A DNA stretch of 64,000 nucleotides. Source: Dipetalonema caudispina. Lineage: Eukaryota > Nematoda > Chromadorea > Rhabditida > Onchocercidae. Each line of letters begins with the position of its first letter. The first letter of the stretch is position 1. The position numbers and the translations under genes were made by a program. The notes below the pieces were generated by a model. That model was not told the origin of the DNA and searched no databases. It saw only the letters and a program-made list of their open reading frames with translations. Location of the stretch: positions 62,001-126,000 of the forward strand of contig JABVXV010000046.1 of the NCBI GenBank assembly GCA_013365325.1, in the 5' to 3' direction. Positions 51,942 through 64,000 of the stretch are shown here, in pieces.

Positions 51942-52096
51942 TTTTCGGATATGTTGCAATGTATGAAAGAAAGTTTGTTTATATGAAATGCTTCATTTCG
52001 ACATATTATTTTGTTCCTTTTGTAAAGCTAACATTGCTCATTGATTCGACAACCGAATCTGTATCTGTCAAAAGCAGTGAAATATTGCATTAAGCA

Positions 52097-52102
52097 AATA
52101 AA
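52097..52102 (+). terminator. poly(A) signal, DCST-like gene
   Basis: AATAAA 156 bases after the TAG stop at 51939-51941; first canonical signal downstream. Confidence 0.5.
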
Positions 52103-52865
52103 CTTTTTCATACATATTTATGTACCTTTTGGTGGTTACCGCAAAATGCAAAGTGTTAAAATGAATTTTCTGTTTCACAGCGCATTAAATATTGTTCGCA
52201 GAAATGTTAGATGGAAAAGTATTTTCCAACATGAATGAACTGCTTCTGATTGCATATGCTTCTACTCTTCGACGTACTTTGGACGGATTCATATGATGTT
52301 GCTTCATCTATTTCCAGAAATGATGATATTCTCATATTACACTGAATGGAAATCACTAACTCAATCAGGAGAATTTTGTATACTTCATCAATTTCAGGAA
52401 GAGTTTTCAGGAGGAACTTTTGAAGTTACCTCCATCTATTCTCTATAAGGGTTTGATCTCATTGTAAATAGGTTTAGAAATGATCAAAATTCTGACATTG
52501 CTCTTTCATTTGAGAAGAGTATCATCATGTTCTTTTTATTTTCACAATTTTCAATAGATTTTGAACTTTATGATAAATTCTTGGCTCGATAGTTCACATG
52601 TACAAACAGAAACATAAAAACGGACTAATGAAAGTGCATTTCTCTTAAAATGCATAAGGTCATTAATACACTAAACAGAATAAGTAACACACTATCATAA
52701 ACAGTAAGTAACCTGTTATTACAATTTCCTGAATTTCTCTCTCAATTTTGTTATACACGTGTGCGTGTACGTGAGTGTATGTGTAAGTTTATACAGTACA
52801 TAACGTTATATGACATTGTTTTAGTTATTTAAACAAAAAGAGCTGCAGTTTTCTGAGGACTACCT

Positions 52866-52967
52866 GTATGTGTATGTATATATATATATATGTATGTGTG
52901 TGTATGTATTTGTATGTATGTATGTATGTGTGTGTGTGTGTGTGTACATATATGTATGTGTATATAT
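52866..52967. repeat. Compound TG/TA/TATG microsatellite
   Basis: About 100 bases of TGTATG, TATA and TG units. Open frames on both strands here (Tyr/Val/Cys-rich, Thr/His-rich) are artefacts of the repeat. Confidence 0.9.
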
Positions 52968-55900
52968 TTGTATACGACTTAATCAAAATATATGTTTCGT
53001 TCCTACACCGTTTTTGAAATCGATGAATTTCGTCCTTCAGAAGCAAAGACCGTCTTTTTAAACTTTTTTTTACAAGTTTTCTCTGATTGGATGGATGAGA
53101 AATGATAGTTTTGTATTGTTGAGGAGTTCGTTTAGAAGGAATCTTTTGTTCCACTTTGATTCTTCGACGCATTTATAATGAAGCCATTGGAAAATGTATG
53201 TTTGGTTAAAGAATGAACAGTTAATCTTCATTACCAATCGTTCTCCTTTTGTTTATAAATGTATGTATGGCTTTTGATAAATTTTCATTTTACTCATCCA
53301 TTCATTTTTCCTTGCAAAAACAAAATTTGATATGCAATCTTTGAAAGGTTGAAATTCAATTTTGTTCTGCTATCATTTCAATAGTCTGTTTTAGCTATGA
53401 ATAGCAATTACTGTTGACCGAAATATAAGTTGCATGCTTCGGATAGCCAAATCTTCCTTAGGTAAATAATCCCAAGAAATCGATATGAAAAATGAATCTT
53501 TTCAGCTTTTTCTTTGTTTTAACAAACTAGTCATTTCTTTTTCAACAATATTTGAAGAAAATTCGCTCGCTTTAGTTGATATTATTGGCAAATTAAGAGT
53601 TGAAATGCATCTTTTTTTCTCATTGAATGTTGAAAAAAAAAAAAAAAAAAAAAAATGTTAGTTAAGAGATTTCCTGTTTCAGTTACCGAACACTAAACAA
53701 TTGAGGTCATCCAATGAGATTGCTTTCAGCTCACATTTTATTGAACTGCCAAAAACTGAATCAATCCCGTCAGCATTAAATTACGGATGTCAGAGGGATG
53801 GTAAAGGGGGAGAAAGTAGGCGTTACAGAGGTGGAAAAGAGGGAGACGGTGAACTATACGTAAAATTAAATCGAGCACCGTAACTAGCACCACATTGAAC
53901 ATTGATTTGTTTGATGTGCATGATCAATTTGACAAAAATAACTGGAAAAATTAATCTGCTTCTAATCAATTATTCTTCTCTTTTCATCTATAAAATTCTA
54001 CTAGCTTATCTGAATGAAAATTATCAGCGATCAACAGTTATTCATTAAAAGATAAACTAATTCCAGCTGTTAGACCTCATCTCACATTCCATTACACACC
54101 TTTTTGTTTGCTATCTAAACTAAAAAATGGAGTTTTTATATTAGCATGGAAAAATGTGGCATGTTAATTAAGTGCTGATTATACATTTCAATGTAAATTT
54201 CTCATATTAATTGCCACTGAGATATTATTACTTTCCTACAGTTTCAACAAGCTTGAAAGTTTTGTTGTATAAGGACAAACCTAACCAGTTATCTATCATT
54301 AACCATACATCACGCAGACGTGTAACTTACACGTAGCAGACTTACAGGAAATGTTATCAAATCAGTTCAATTTGAGAGTGAAAAATAAGAAACAATACTG
54401 AGGTACTTTTCTAAAAACAACTACTTTCTATGATTTGGTGCACAAAATTTATATCATTGAAAAAGTTGTACTTTTCGAATGATGGAAGAAGGCGGGAACA
54501 TTTTTTAATACTCTTAACTTTTACTTCACCATTCTCCTCTCTCTCTCTCTCCCTTCCTCTCTTCCCTTTTTTACCTTTTAACTCTTACACAGTTCGTCCC
54601 TATTCTTCCTTCACATCACTTACTCTTTATACTGTCACTAAAATATTGAAATGAATGTTTTAGACAAATAAGGCATTTCCTCTAATAATAAAAGTCTTTT
54701 TGTCGACCCTTTTTTTTTCCCAATTAAAGGTCGTCCACAACTTTATACTTCTTTCATGCTGAAAATAGTGGAAAAAAACTCGAAAAAATTTGTATCAAAA
54801 GACGCAATACATTTTTCAAAGTGAAGAGTGTTGTTGGTTCATTAGTAGTGAAATTGATCCCGACCTTAAACTATCCTTTAGTTGAGAATGTCTTTGTAGT
54901 AAAATTATGCTATGCAAAATGGAAAGATGAAATGAGATTAACATGGTAGATATTAGGATATCCGAGCAACCATCTAAATGATTTCACTTCATCCAAAATA
55001 ATTGTTTGTTTATTTGTAATTAGTTAAATTCTGGCAAACACAAATTGCTGGCTTATCGTAAAATCAGTGCCTTCGATCAAATCTAACAACAAGCAGATTA
55101 ATCAATCATCTTCTCAGTTTGTTGTTTACTTTCAAAAACTATTAATTTATCCTGTGATAGTACTGTTATAGGAAAGTAACCACAACATCGAAATCATCAA
55201 TTTCCCCGTTCTTCTCTACACGTTTATCAATAATGATAAGGATATTATTATCCTTTTATCCCTCTGTCCACTTATTATCACATATACTTTCATTTCCGTT
55301 TCATTTTGCAACTCTGATTGTTCGCATTGTTAGTAAATATATTTGTTTCAAAGGATATTATCAAAATTCATTACTTAATTCTAAACATTCTTATGGAATT
55401 TAGGACTTTTTCATTCATTCAATAAGAGAAAAGAGCGAAGAAGTTTTAAACGATAAAAGCTATCATTATATACTTGAATGATGTGTATAAGAATAAATGG
55501 GATGAAATACTCTTAAACAGTAAATACTATTAAGACTTGATCCGTAATGTCACGAAGCATTCAATTTAAATTAAGTTTTATAGTTCGAAAAAGGACTAAT
55601 GCTCGTCATATTCGTCTTTCTCACTGAAATGCCAATTTCTGAGTTAAAATGGACCGTTACGATTTGTGGTAATAGTAATTTCAGCGGTATAATTCTTTGT
55701 ATGATAATAGTTTTAGTATCCCTGACTTCATTAAGGAATGTATATTATTTTGAATATTGTGAGTTTAATTTGAAATTATAATTCAGAATATTAAAGGAAT
55801 CCAATAACCACTTTAAGGTACGCAATGTTATTAATAAAGTATATATCCTCTAAAGTTTTTAGATAAGGCAATAATCACAAAATTCAATTAAGTTAAAAAA

Positions 55901-56669
55901 AAGTGCAAGACAAGTAAATAGTCCACTTTCAGAAAAAGAAACGACCAGCTATTAGACCACTATAAATTTGAAGTTTCTTGGTAGGAAACCTTTTCGCTCC
56001 TGAAATTCCAAACTTACAGTATATGTAGTTAGAAATTAGTGGAAATGTCATTTTTAAAGCCATGAGAACTTTTGTAGTTTACCAAATTTGTTTATCTTAA
56101 TTTTGACCTTCATATTGAGCACAACATTGCACAAATTGTTTTTGAGTAATTTCGGTGCTTTCATTGATCACGAAGAAGTTCAATTTCATTCTGTCCTCCA
56201 AACGAATCTTTATGCTCATATAGTTTTGCTATCATAATTAATTTAGTGACACAAGCAGGTTGATAGAACTTGAGATTACATGATTGAATTAAAAATATTG
56301 CATAATTTCTTACTGTTATTATTAATTATCACTATTATTAGTATTGTTATTATTAATTATTGTGTAATGTACAAGTAAGTCCTTTTCATGATCGCGAAAT
56401 TTCTAACATATTCTGCTATTTATATAACTAGATGAAGTTTTTTGTACAATATTGTGTGGTAAATAAAAATGTACTTTAAGTGGGATCCAAGGAGTGAGTG
56501 AATGAGTGTACAATTTGTCAAATGCATCGTGATCAGCAGCAGCAGCAGCCATACCATCGCCATGTCCTCGAAACACATCCAATTTTATACCTTTTTTTTT
56601 TTCCTTTTTTCCCAAAGAATTTAATCCCGATACTTTTCCTGCTTTGTATATTATAAAAACAACAATTTA

Positions 56670-56840
56670 ATGAGTCGGAAAGATGAAGATCAAAAAGCTT
56701 TGATGCTTTTGATCAGCACATTTTTGATCATTGTCATATTTAAGGCATTTTCATCTCTACTGAAGCTTTTATTTGACCCTTTAGCTCATGATGGAAAAAC
56801 AAATGAATGGATGAATAAATGGAAGGAGGCAATGAATTGA
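56670..56840 (+). CDS. Candidate 56-residue single-span membrane microprotein
   Basis: An uninterrupted frame starts at an ATG preceded by AACAACAATTTA and ends TGA. The protein starts MSRKDEDQKA (charged), then has one hydrophobic segment at about residues 11-27 (LMLLISTFLIIVIFKAF), then LLKLLFDPLAHDG and a basic/aromatic tail (NEWMNKWKEAMN). That charged-hydrophobic-amphipathic layout is unlike the random AT-rich frames around it. A TATA-like TATATTATAAAAAC lies about 20 bp upstream. Short single-span proteins of this size include SERCA regulators and complex subunits, but I see no match to any by memory. It may be a complete one-exon gene, one exon of a larger gene, or chance. Confidence 0.35.
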   Translation: MSRKDEDQKALMLLISTFLIIVIFKAFSSLLKLLFDPLAHDGKTNEWMNKWKEAMN

Positions 56841-59800
56841 TGATCGAAGAAGTGATAAGTGTCGAGAAGCTGTGATTCTAAGACCATATATCTGAAGTGC
56901 AACTATTCCCTAGATAGAGCTGCCTACTGCAAAAATGGACTGATCAAAAAAACACCGAAACTCCTGGTAACTATTAGTTAGCCATTTCATCCTTGCTTTT
57001 ATTCCCTTTACTATATTTAGGCTGCCATGAAAAAACGGACCGATGTTAACATTTCCCCCCAGCTTACTGTTAAATAAGAATAAGCACATATTGGAAGAAA
57101 AAAAATGGCATCTTTATGCAATATTATACACATATATTACCATAACATATAATAATTGTAATGATTAGCACATTTTCAGTCATCAAATTTCTTATCATTT
57201 GAAATTTATGCGAAATTTATTTAGGTTATTTGTTGTGGTTATATTTGAGTCCAATTCATCTTGCAGCGTAAGCTTAGGCTGCAAATAACATAATGCGGAT
57301 AATAGTTGGGCAAATACAATGGTAGGTATATTTCGGTTTTTCTGCATGAATGCTTCAGGTATGGAATATACTTTGCCGGAAACGGAGAAACATTTCGCTA
57401 CCGTAGTTTTCACGTCAAGAAAGTAAATTTTGGGAATTTAAATATTTTGTTACTCTCATTAACTAGAAGACAGCATTTTATAAATGAATGGATTTCATAC
57501 ATTTTAAATATTAATTGGTAGACTTATTATTTCTGTATTTTCAGAAAAAGGATGAATTCACTTTCTCTTCGTCTTTCCTTCCTCTTTTGTATTTTTATAC
57601 AAAATTTTTAGGCGCATTTATCTGATCAATTGATTTTGTTAATTGCTTATCTCTGTTTCATAGCTCAATAAAGTGCTTCTATTTTTGCATCTGTAAAAAA
57701 TGAAAATGTATTTCACACTATATAAAGACTAAAATTTTATGCTTCAATAATGTGATCACTTCACAGTTACCATATGCATGCATATGCCTACCGCATGCGC
57801 ATTTCACACATATGACTTCCAACTTCTTTGAAGTTCTGTAGTTAATGCACAATATTATGTGATACGATAGCATATTATGCAAATTTTGCAAATGATTGCA
57901 TGGACACTACTCCCTCCAAAGTTCAAAATCTTTAATGATCCATTTTTGTTGTGAAAGATTTGACATTCTTCTTGGATTGATGATAACAGTAAATTTCGCT
58001 GCAAGTTAACAAATTTTATTTTAAATTGTTTGAAACACCTTTCTGACTCAATCTCGAAAAATTTTTGGTTTAATTCTAAAAGTTGATTCAATAAAGTAAT
58101 TCTATAAAATTTGATCCATCTTTCATTATTGTTTTTCGTTCGCATGCTGAAAAATTTACAATTTAAAACTTAGTTGGAAAATATATTGCAATATTTTTAT
58201 TTTCTCATAGCTTTTAACAACGAAATTTCTTCATTCTATTTATCAGAGTTCCTTTCTCAGTTATAAATTAGTTTCAATTTGGATTTATTCTTCGATCATT
58301 GATTTATAATTCAATTAGTTGCACTTTGCACCAATCCAAAAAACTCAGCCCGAAATTTATAATTAGCTTTTATGTAGGAGGAATGTAGCTACCTTATCCG
58401 GTTTCACTAAGAATGTTTTCCGAACTCTAAAATTATATTCTGTTTATTATACTTCCAAGATTTTTAAAGATCTTCGAAGGTCGACTGTGAAAGCTTATAC
58501 ATGTGAAATTTCACTTATTCAATAAAAGGAGAGAGCTGAATTAAATTTATATTTCCTGAAGCTAATAAAATTTCTACTTTCCATTTCCATTTTATTAATT
58601 ATTATCCGACCGTTAAATATGTTTTTAATATTTTGCTACATGTATTCAATTCACTTGTACATAATTTTCTTCATGCGGATATTACTACTGGCGAATTTTC
58701 TTCGTTCTTTTTGTCCATTCTCTATGTATTCCTAAATATTGCCTTTCCTGAAGGAAGAAAAACTTCAATCTCATCGATTTCATTGAGAGCATTAGAATAG
58801 TCATAGCAATATATCCCGAGACTAGAAATGGACCGTGATTTACCGAATAACAGAAAAAGAGAATGAGTTAGTGTTAAATGAGTGTTTAAACATCCATGGT
58901 TTTGACGATGAATTATGGGAACATCAGTGGGAAAGGTGACAGAGTGACAAACTAAATGAAAAGAAGGACGAAAGAAGTCATCGTATCGAACTAATTTTTC
59001 GTTTATTGATTTCCCTCTTAAACAAACATATAAATTTCAATTTGCCAATTTTTTTACTTTTCATCATTGCAAAGAATTTAATTTCTGCAGCTAAAATGTT
59101 AATCAACCGATCGAAGTTTGCTCTATTAGAAGGACTCATTCGCTGAAGTAAAGTACAGAAGCTCATAGATCAATTGCGCTCAGAGTAACAATGTGCATGC
59201 GTGAGCGAAGAGGAATCTGTTCGACCGGTTGACGTTTGACAATTATTCGAAAAAAAAAAATATATTTAGAAAGATAACCGACATGGTATAAAGAAGAGGT
59301 GGATTGGTTAATGGTAGGAGTGCGTGGGGACACGACGGGGACAGATGGTGGGTGGTGGGTGGGTGACTGATATGACGCACTGGTTGGTTTGGTTTATGTA
59401 ATGCATAATACGGTTCGGTTCGGTTTGGATGGGAAGGAAGGTGGAGAGAGATGGGAAGGAGGGGTCGAATAGAGGGGTACTGTACGTTTTACATATGACG
59501 ATGATAGGATAGGGCGGAAGGCAGGGCTCTTAAACTATTGTTGGTGGCGGTGATGGCAGTTCATATAAAGGAACACCCCAAATGATAAAACATACTTTTT
59601 GTTTTGTTTAAAATCTTTGAGGGCAACGACGACAGCGGACAAACTGACTGGAAAACGTCACTGCAAGAATAAACGATGGAACTAATCAACGAACCGGTCG
59701 TTTCTTCTAACCAAATCGTTTAGACATCTTCCCTCGAAGATACATTGGCTAAACTCTGTCGGAATCTGTATCCCATTATTTACAACATTGAATCATTAGG

Positions 59801-62734
59801 GAAGATGCGTTATAAGAGGTTCTCTTTATGCTTCCAGAAAATTTATTGACTACTTTTTAACCTGTAGAAAAAGTTCATTTTTAATAATAAAACTTGTCTA
59901 ACCGACCGAAATAAAAACTTTAAGATTCGATCTTCCATCCAAAAGTTCAGTTTTTTCCGTCTTATCGCTAATTTTTCATTTCATTCAGTATGTATGGGAG
60001 TTTTGTGCTTAACTTATCACAACAAAGCGATTGCATTAAAGGAGTGAAAATACGCATAGATATCAAAGAACAACCGAAGATCCACGCATGTTTAGCAATC
60101 GTTCATCTGAAATTTGAGCACAAATAGGCTTTGAAATGTCAACAGTTTCAATAATCTTACTTTCTACCTTTACACGGAAGTCTTCACAATTCAATACTTC
60201 CCCAAAACAGTTACGTCGTTAATATTTTTCATACATTGGTGAAGACTCAATTTTTAAATAAAAATTTCACAGTTATATGAGAATTTATTTTTCATTGTAC
60301 TTAAATTTGTACTTCACTGATTTTTATCTCAGTTAAATTTCCAGGAAAATTTTGAATTTAGATCTTTTGCAAAAAGATTAGGGAATGCATGAAAGTATAA
60401 TAATTTGAAGCAAGCTATCTGAATCGTCTTTGCACGTTGCGCCACATACTATTTCAACAGTGAAGTAGATTTATTTTTAGACTTCATTCAATCTGATTTG
60501 GGAACTGATCTCAAAGTAAAAAAGTAAAAGAGTAATGCGAGATCTGCCCTTAGATTTTAATTTGTTTCAAAATTCAAAAGACTGAAATTCAATCATCTTG
60601 TCCTCCAACTTCTTTAATCAATTTCTTTGCAAATAAAATTATGATAAACATATAAATTAGCCATTTCTTGATATTCTTTGATGCTTCACTAATTTCCCAC
60701 TTCTTTTCTGAAGCAGAACATAAAAATCCATAATCTTCTATCTTGCCTTAATTAAAAGGCCTGGAAGTGCAAATGTGTTTCATTATTTTACATATATGCT
60801 TCTTATATTATTTCTAAAAATTACTAATCTAAAAGAATTTCTGTTGTGTATGAGGAAATCAAATTACTATGAAACCAAAATTTAAATTAAAATCCAACGA
60901 TGATTAGTGGGCAAAGAGCTATGTGAACACTCGTAGAAAAATTGATGAATTAATATTAGTTCGATTTAAATTATTTATTATTATATAATACAACATTTTG
61001 AAGAATATTTTTGAAGCTTTTAAAGGATGTCATGTTACATGCTTCACGTTTGTGATACTACAGATTCGTCAGGAAATACTCAGTGCAACATAATTTATAT
61101 TATAGTTGGTATTTGTTGACATCCTGAAGGTTTTGAAGGTGGAAATTTTCTACTTCTAGTAATACATTCCCTTTTAAATGTAATTAAGTAGAAGTTGTTG
61201 AAAGTTATCTAAAATACATGAAATTGGATATCACTTCATACCAATTTTGAAAAAATAGCGAATAAGTTTTAATGATAAAAAGAAATATTACAATCACACA
61301 TTTATTTTTATATATGTTTTACTAACTATAAACTTGTTGAATTTATTTAGTGACCAGCAATGCATTCCGAATTTTCATTTTGGAAACTAGTTGACAATAA
61401 TATTCTTCCTATCATTAATAATTTGTTATGGGGATGAAATTTTAAAGCAGTTTACAATACTATAAATGAAAGTATTTCCTTTTTAATAATCCTCAGAAGC
61501 TTAAAGCCTTTTCATAAATTTATTGCAAAAGGCTTTACAGGGGCTGTCCAATTCCTTTTTCGAATATTCAGGACACGAGTGATTGTAATTGCTATTTAAT
61601 CACTTATCTGAACATTTTGGTAATGAAAATTTAAATTTCAGCATCAGGAAGTAATCATTCTAGAATATTTAATAAATTCAATTAAAGTATACTTACTTAA
61701 TTTGGCTCCTGTAATTAATCTTGCATGGTTATATATTCAATACTTTGTTGTACGCCGAGTTTACAGCAAATATGTGCAATGATTCTATTACCAACTTCTA
61801 TCGACTAGTTAGTTCAAACTTTTATATATCCCTTGTCCTCAAAGATCAATTCGAACTTTTTGTCCAGCACTTGTCTTCAAAAATGAGGTCATATTTTCTC
61901 TAACGTCCATTTCTTGCTTTTCCCATTGATATTTAATAATCTATCCCTTTAACAACAGCTTATAATTTCTTTAGAATGCGACAATGTTGCGATAATTCAG
62001 CATTTTAGCTCTCCTTTCCATTAGTAGATCGTGTCCCGATATAACACCTATCGGTTCCACCCGATTTTATAGGCATAAATTACTGCCATAATGAAAAAGT
62101 TGATGAGCGAAATAAGTTATACAGTAATGATGGATGAAGCAGTTTATTCAATTTCTCCGATCTCAACGAAAACTTGAACTATCCACTTCTCAAGGAAGGA
62201 AGATCTGTCTATTCTTGTCAGCTCCGTTTAGCTTATTTTATTCCAAATGCTGATGCAATAACTAAGAATATTTCTTGTTAGGCCTACTATAACTTTAAAT
62301 GTTTATTTTTAGCTGTACCAATAAATTTTTGTTTTGCAATAGGAAAGTGAAATATACCAAAAATTTACAGCAATTATTCTTTCAAAAAAACAAAATACCT
62401 AATTGAGTCGATAATTATCGATCTTTGAAATTAATCTTTGAAATATATTTTAAATTCTTTAGTATCTCAAGTCCTTTCACACTTTTAGACTAAATTTAAA
62501 CCTTCGTGAGTAAATCAAAATGGCGGTTGTGACTAAAAACTTTTTTGTGAATCCTTTCCGCCAAATTTTCTCAATGAAATGAAAATGCAGAAAAAATTTT
62601 GAAGTCGGACAAAGTCGCTATTAAAATTCATTCAGTTTTCTAGGCTTCCATTAGAACGAAGATGATGCCATAATTTTCCATCCTTTCAACTTAATCAGGT
62701 CTAGAATCTTAAGTTTAATTACGTATTCATAAAA
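56841..62734. other. Long gene-poor stretch
   Basis: No supported gene. The only compositional break is the G-rich block at 59280-59530 (see findings). Open frames at 57195-57521 and 57855-58145 have no motif or splice context. Confidence 0.45.
59280..59580 (+). promoter_or_regulatory. G-rich, promoter-like block
   Basis: The plus strand is strongly G-rich here, with GGTGGGTGGTGGGTGGGTG at about 59347-59365, a GGTTC repeat near 59415 and GGAGGGGTCG near 59458, in an otherwise AT-rich region. TATAAAGG follows at about 59563-59570. Downstream the longest obvious frame is 15 codons (MELINEPVVSSNQIV). It could be a promoter whose exons lie further on or a non-coding RNA start; inference only. 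Confidence 0.3.
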
Positions 62735-63191
62735 ATGGATATTGTCGTCCACACTATTATAAGGTCAGTACAATCTTGAAAGAATTTGAATGACACATAG
62801 AAATGGATTTTTCTACAGAATAGTTAAAGAAGAGCAAAGATGTAAGTTAGTTATAAATTTGTTGCTTACTTTCCGGACTGGGAAAGTATCTGTTGAATCA
62901 TCAACCGATGATGTACTTCGTCAAGGTGCAGTGAGCCAGAAAAGGATGAGAGACAGGTATTGGTGATTTAGGCTTCACTATCTCTGTTCTCTTTTATGGA
63001 TCTCAATACTCATATCAACTATAGACATACATAACATACACAACATACACACACAAATACACACACACACACATACACATACACACATACATACATACAT
63101 ACATACATACATACATAGATGTAGAAAAGGGAAAACCGATGAGTGGGTTCGCTCATCCGAACAGCTAAGTGCAGTTGTCCTTGTAAACTAG
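62735..63191 (+). CDS. Weak three-exon small gene, unrecognised
   Basis: Exons 62735-62763, 62819-62956 and 63119-63191 join in phase to 79 residues. The middle exon stays open for 46 codons between a good acceptor (TTTTTCTACAG) and donor (ACAG|GTATTG): IVKEEQRCKLVINLLLTF, then RTGKVSVESSTDDVLRQG, then AVSQKRMRDR. The last exon gives CRKGKTDEWVRSSEQLSAVV and stops. The second intron holds a CA/CATA microsatellite that ends at the acceptor. An overlapping 112-codon minus-strand frame (63019-63357) with PFRRRRREH is the competing reading. The first exon might be only part of a longer 5' structure. No family recognised. Confidence 0.33.
63024..63117. repeat. (CA)n/(CATA)n microsatellite
   Basis: About 95 bases of CA, ACAT and CATA units, probably polymorphic in length. 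Confidence 0.95.
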
Positions 63192-64000
63192 AACTGTGTA
63201 AAATATTTTGATAGTGTTCGCGACGTCGTCGTCGAAATGGAAGCGCTCGCATAGGCATAAGTAATGCTCTCTTCGGTTGTTCCCTTTGGTCAAGAAACTT
63301 AGTGGTCCAAGTTTGCTCACTGTCTGCACCTGTTCCCTGGTACAACATTGTCATCACACAATTAATGTCACCCTCCTTCCTTTATTTATTTATATTTGCA
63401 TATTCTTGTTGTACCTCACATAATTCTCGATGTAATAGGTTCACATGTAAGTCATTAGTAATATTAGCTATGTGAGCGCAAAATGTTATTAAATGATTAA
63501 TAGATCATAAAATAGTATTCTTTGTCTTCACACTTCATCCATCCATCGCCGTAGAATTGAGACAAATGAAAGAGTTTGTTAAATGAAAGTTAGTAGTGCT
63601 AATGAGAGATAAAGGTCTTATCTTTTTTTCTAACTATAATATATCCCACAACTATGTTTATCCTCGAAACATATAATATGATTAGGGAAAGTTTTTGCAA
63701 AATGATTTAGCTATTAGCTTCATAGCATCTTAAATGATTTTCACTGCCAATTTTTTTTTATCTGTTAATAATTATTTTAAAGTTGTAAGAATTTCAAAGT
63801 ATTGTTTACAACCTGAGCAACATTTTGTGCCTTTTAACAATACGTACCCTTTCATATCAGTAATATGTTCTTCCTTCCTCTATGATGATAAATAATCTTT
63901 ACCGCTTTGTAATATTTGTTTCTTGACTATAAACCAAGATCGGCACTGCTTTGATTGCTGTCATCACTACCATCATCTTATAATAATAATAATGATATTA
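63192..64000. other. Terminal stretch, no supported gene
   Basis: The minus-strand frame reaching 63357 is discussed with the small gene above. Otherwise AT-rich sequence; ends in a TAA/TAAT-rich tract. Confidence 0.4.

Larger units (their letters stand above)
51942..56669. other. Gene-poor stretch downstream of the DCST-like gene
   Basis: A poly(A) signal for the DCST-like gene is at 52097-52102. Beyond it are microsatellites and poly(A)/poly(T) runs. One weak exon-like frame begins after CTGTTTCAG near 53681 and runs to TAA at 53881-53883 (LPNTKQLRSSNEIAFSSHF onward, then a Gly/Arg-rich stretch GGKEGDGELYVKLNRAP). It lacks a partner exon and I do not call it. Confidence 0.4.

Noticed and set aside
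52825..53172. Tyr/His/Thr-rich frames on both strands
   Set aside because: They are produced by the TG/TA/TATG microsatellite.
53682..53883. Exon-like frame after CTGTTTCAG ending KLNRAP
   Set aside because: Good acceptor and plausible composition, but no upstream partner exon and no recognisable family; noted only in the spacer entry.
57246..57285. Near-palindrome around TGCAGCGTAAGCTTAGGCTGCA
   Set aside because: Short and imperfect at two positions; much weaker than the two at 11148-11307.

Overview
The window is nuclear DNA of a nematode, most likely a spirurid or filarial worm. It is AT-rich, and its genes are cut into many short exons with GT..TTTCAG/TTGCAG introns, often only tens to a few hundred bases long. 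Predicted proteins include nematode-type families: a DC-STAMP/SPE-42-like sperm protein, a cysteine-rich ET-module-like surface protein and a compact IP3 3-kinase. I saw no bacterial operon, CRISPR array, rRNA or tRNA. All exon chains below were assembled by hand from reading frame, splice-site phase and remembered family patterns; no search was run.

Layout. 1-960 (+): last three exons of a GOPC/PIST-like PDZ protein. 4954-6198 (+): an unrecognised four-exon gene with an N-terminal MG..S myristoylation-like start. 7759-9527 (+): inositol-trisphosphate 3-kinase. 9528-12697: a tail-to-tail spacer with two near-perfect palindromes. 12698-17520 (-): a predicted secreted/type I membrane protein with tandem ten-cysteine modules, a very acidic/lysine-rich stalk and one C-terminal membrane span. 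17521-25083: mostly non-coding, with one possible distant 5' exon. 25084-25888 (+): nucleoside diphosphate kinase. 26162-26924 (-): a two-LIM protein. 27223-30972 (+): sorting nexin 27. 32803-42270 (+): an ANKRD11/12-like ankyrin protein in about 24 exons. 43541-45284 (+): EMC8/9. 46161-51941 (+): a DCST/SPE-42/SPE-49-type six-span protein in 19 exons. 51942-64000: gene-poor, with a 56-codon membrane-microprotein candidate at 56670 and a weak three-exon gene at 62735-63191.

Functional themes. The window holds two PDZ sorting proteins (GOPC-like and SNX27), a membrane-protein biogenesis factor (EMC8/9), inositol-phosphate signalling (IP3 3-kinase), a nuclear ankyrin cofactor and a fertilisation protein. 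The LIM gene and SNX27 start about 300 bp apart on opposite strands, with CCAAT elements between them, so they may share a promoter. SNX27, ANKRD11/12-like, EMC8/9 and DCST-like are head-to-tail on the plus strand with 0.9-1.8 kb gaps. The cleanest candidates for something undescribed are the ten-cysteine/acidic-stalk surface protein, the 56-aa membrane microprotein, the MG..S orphan and the paired palindromes.
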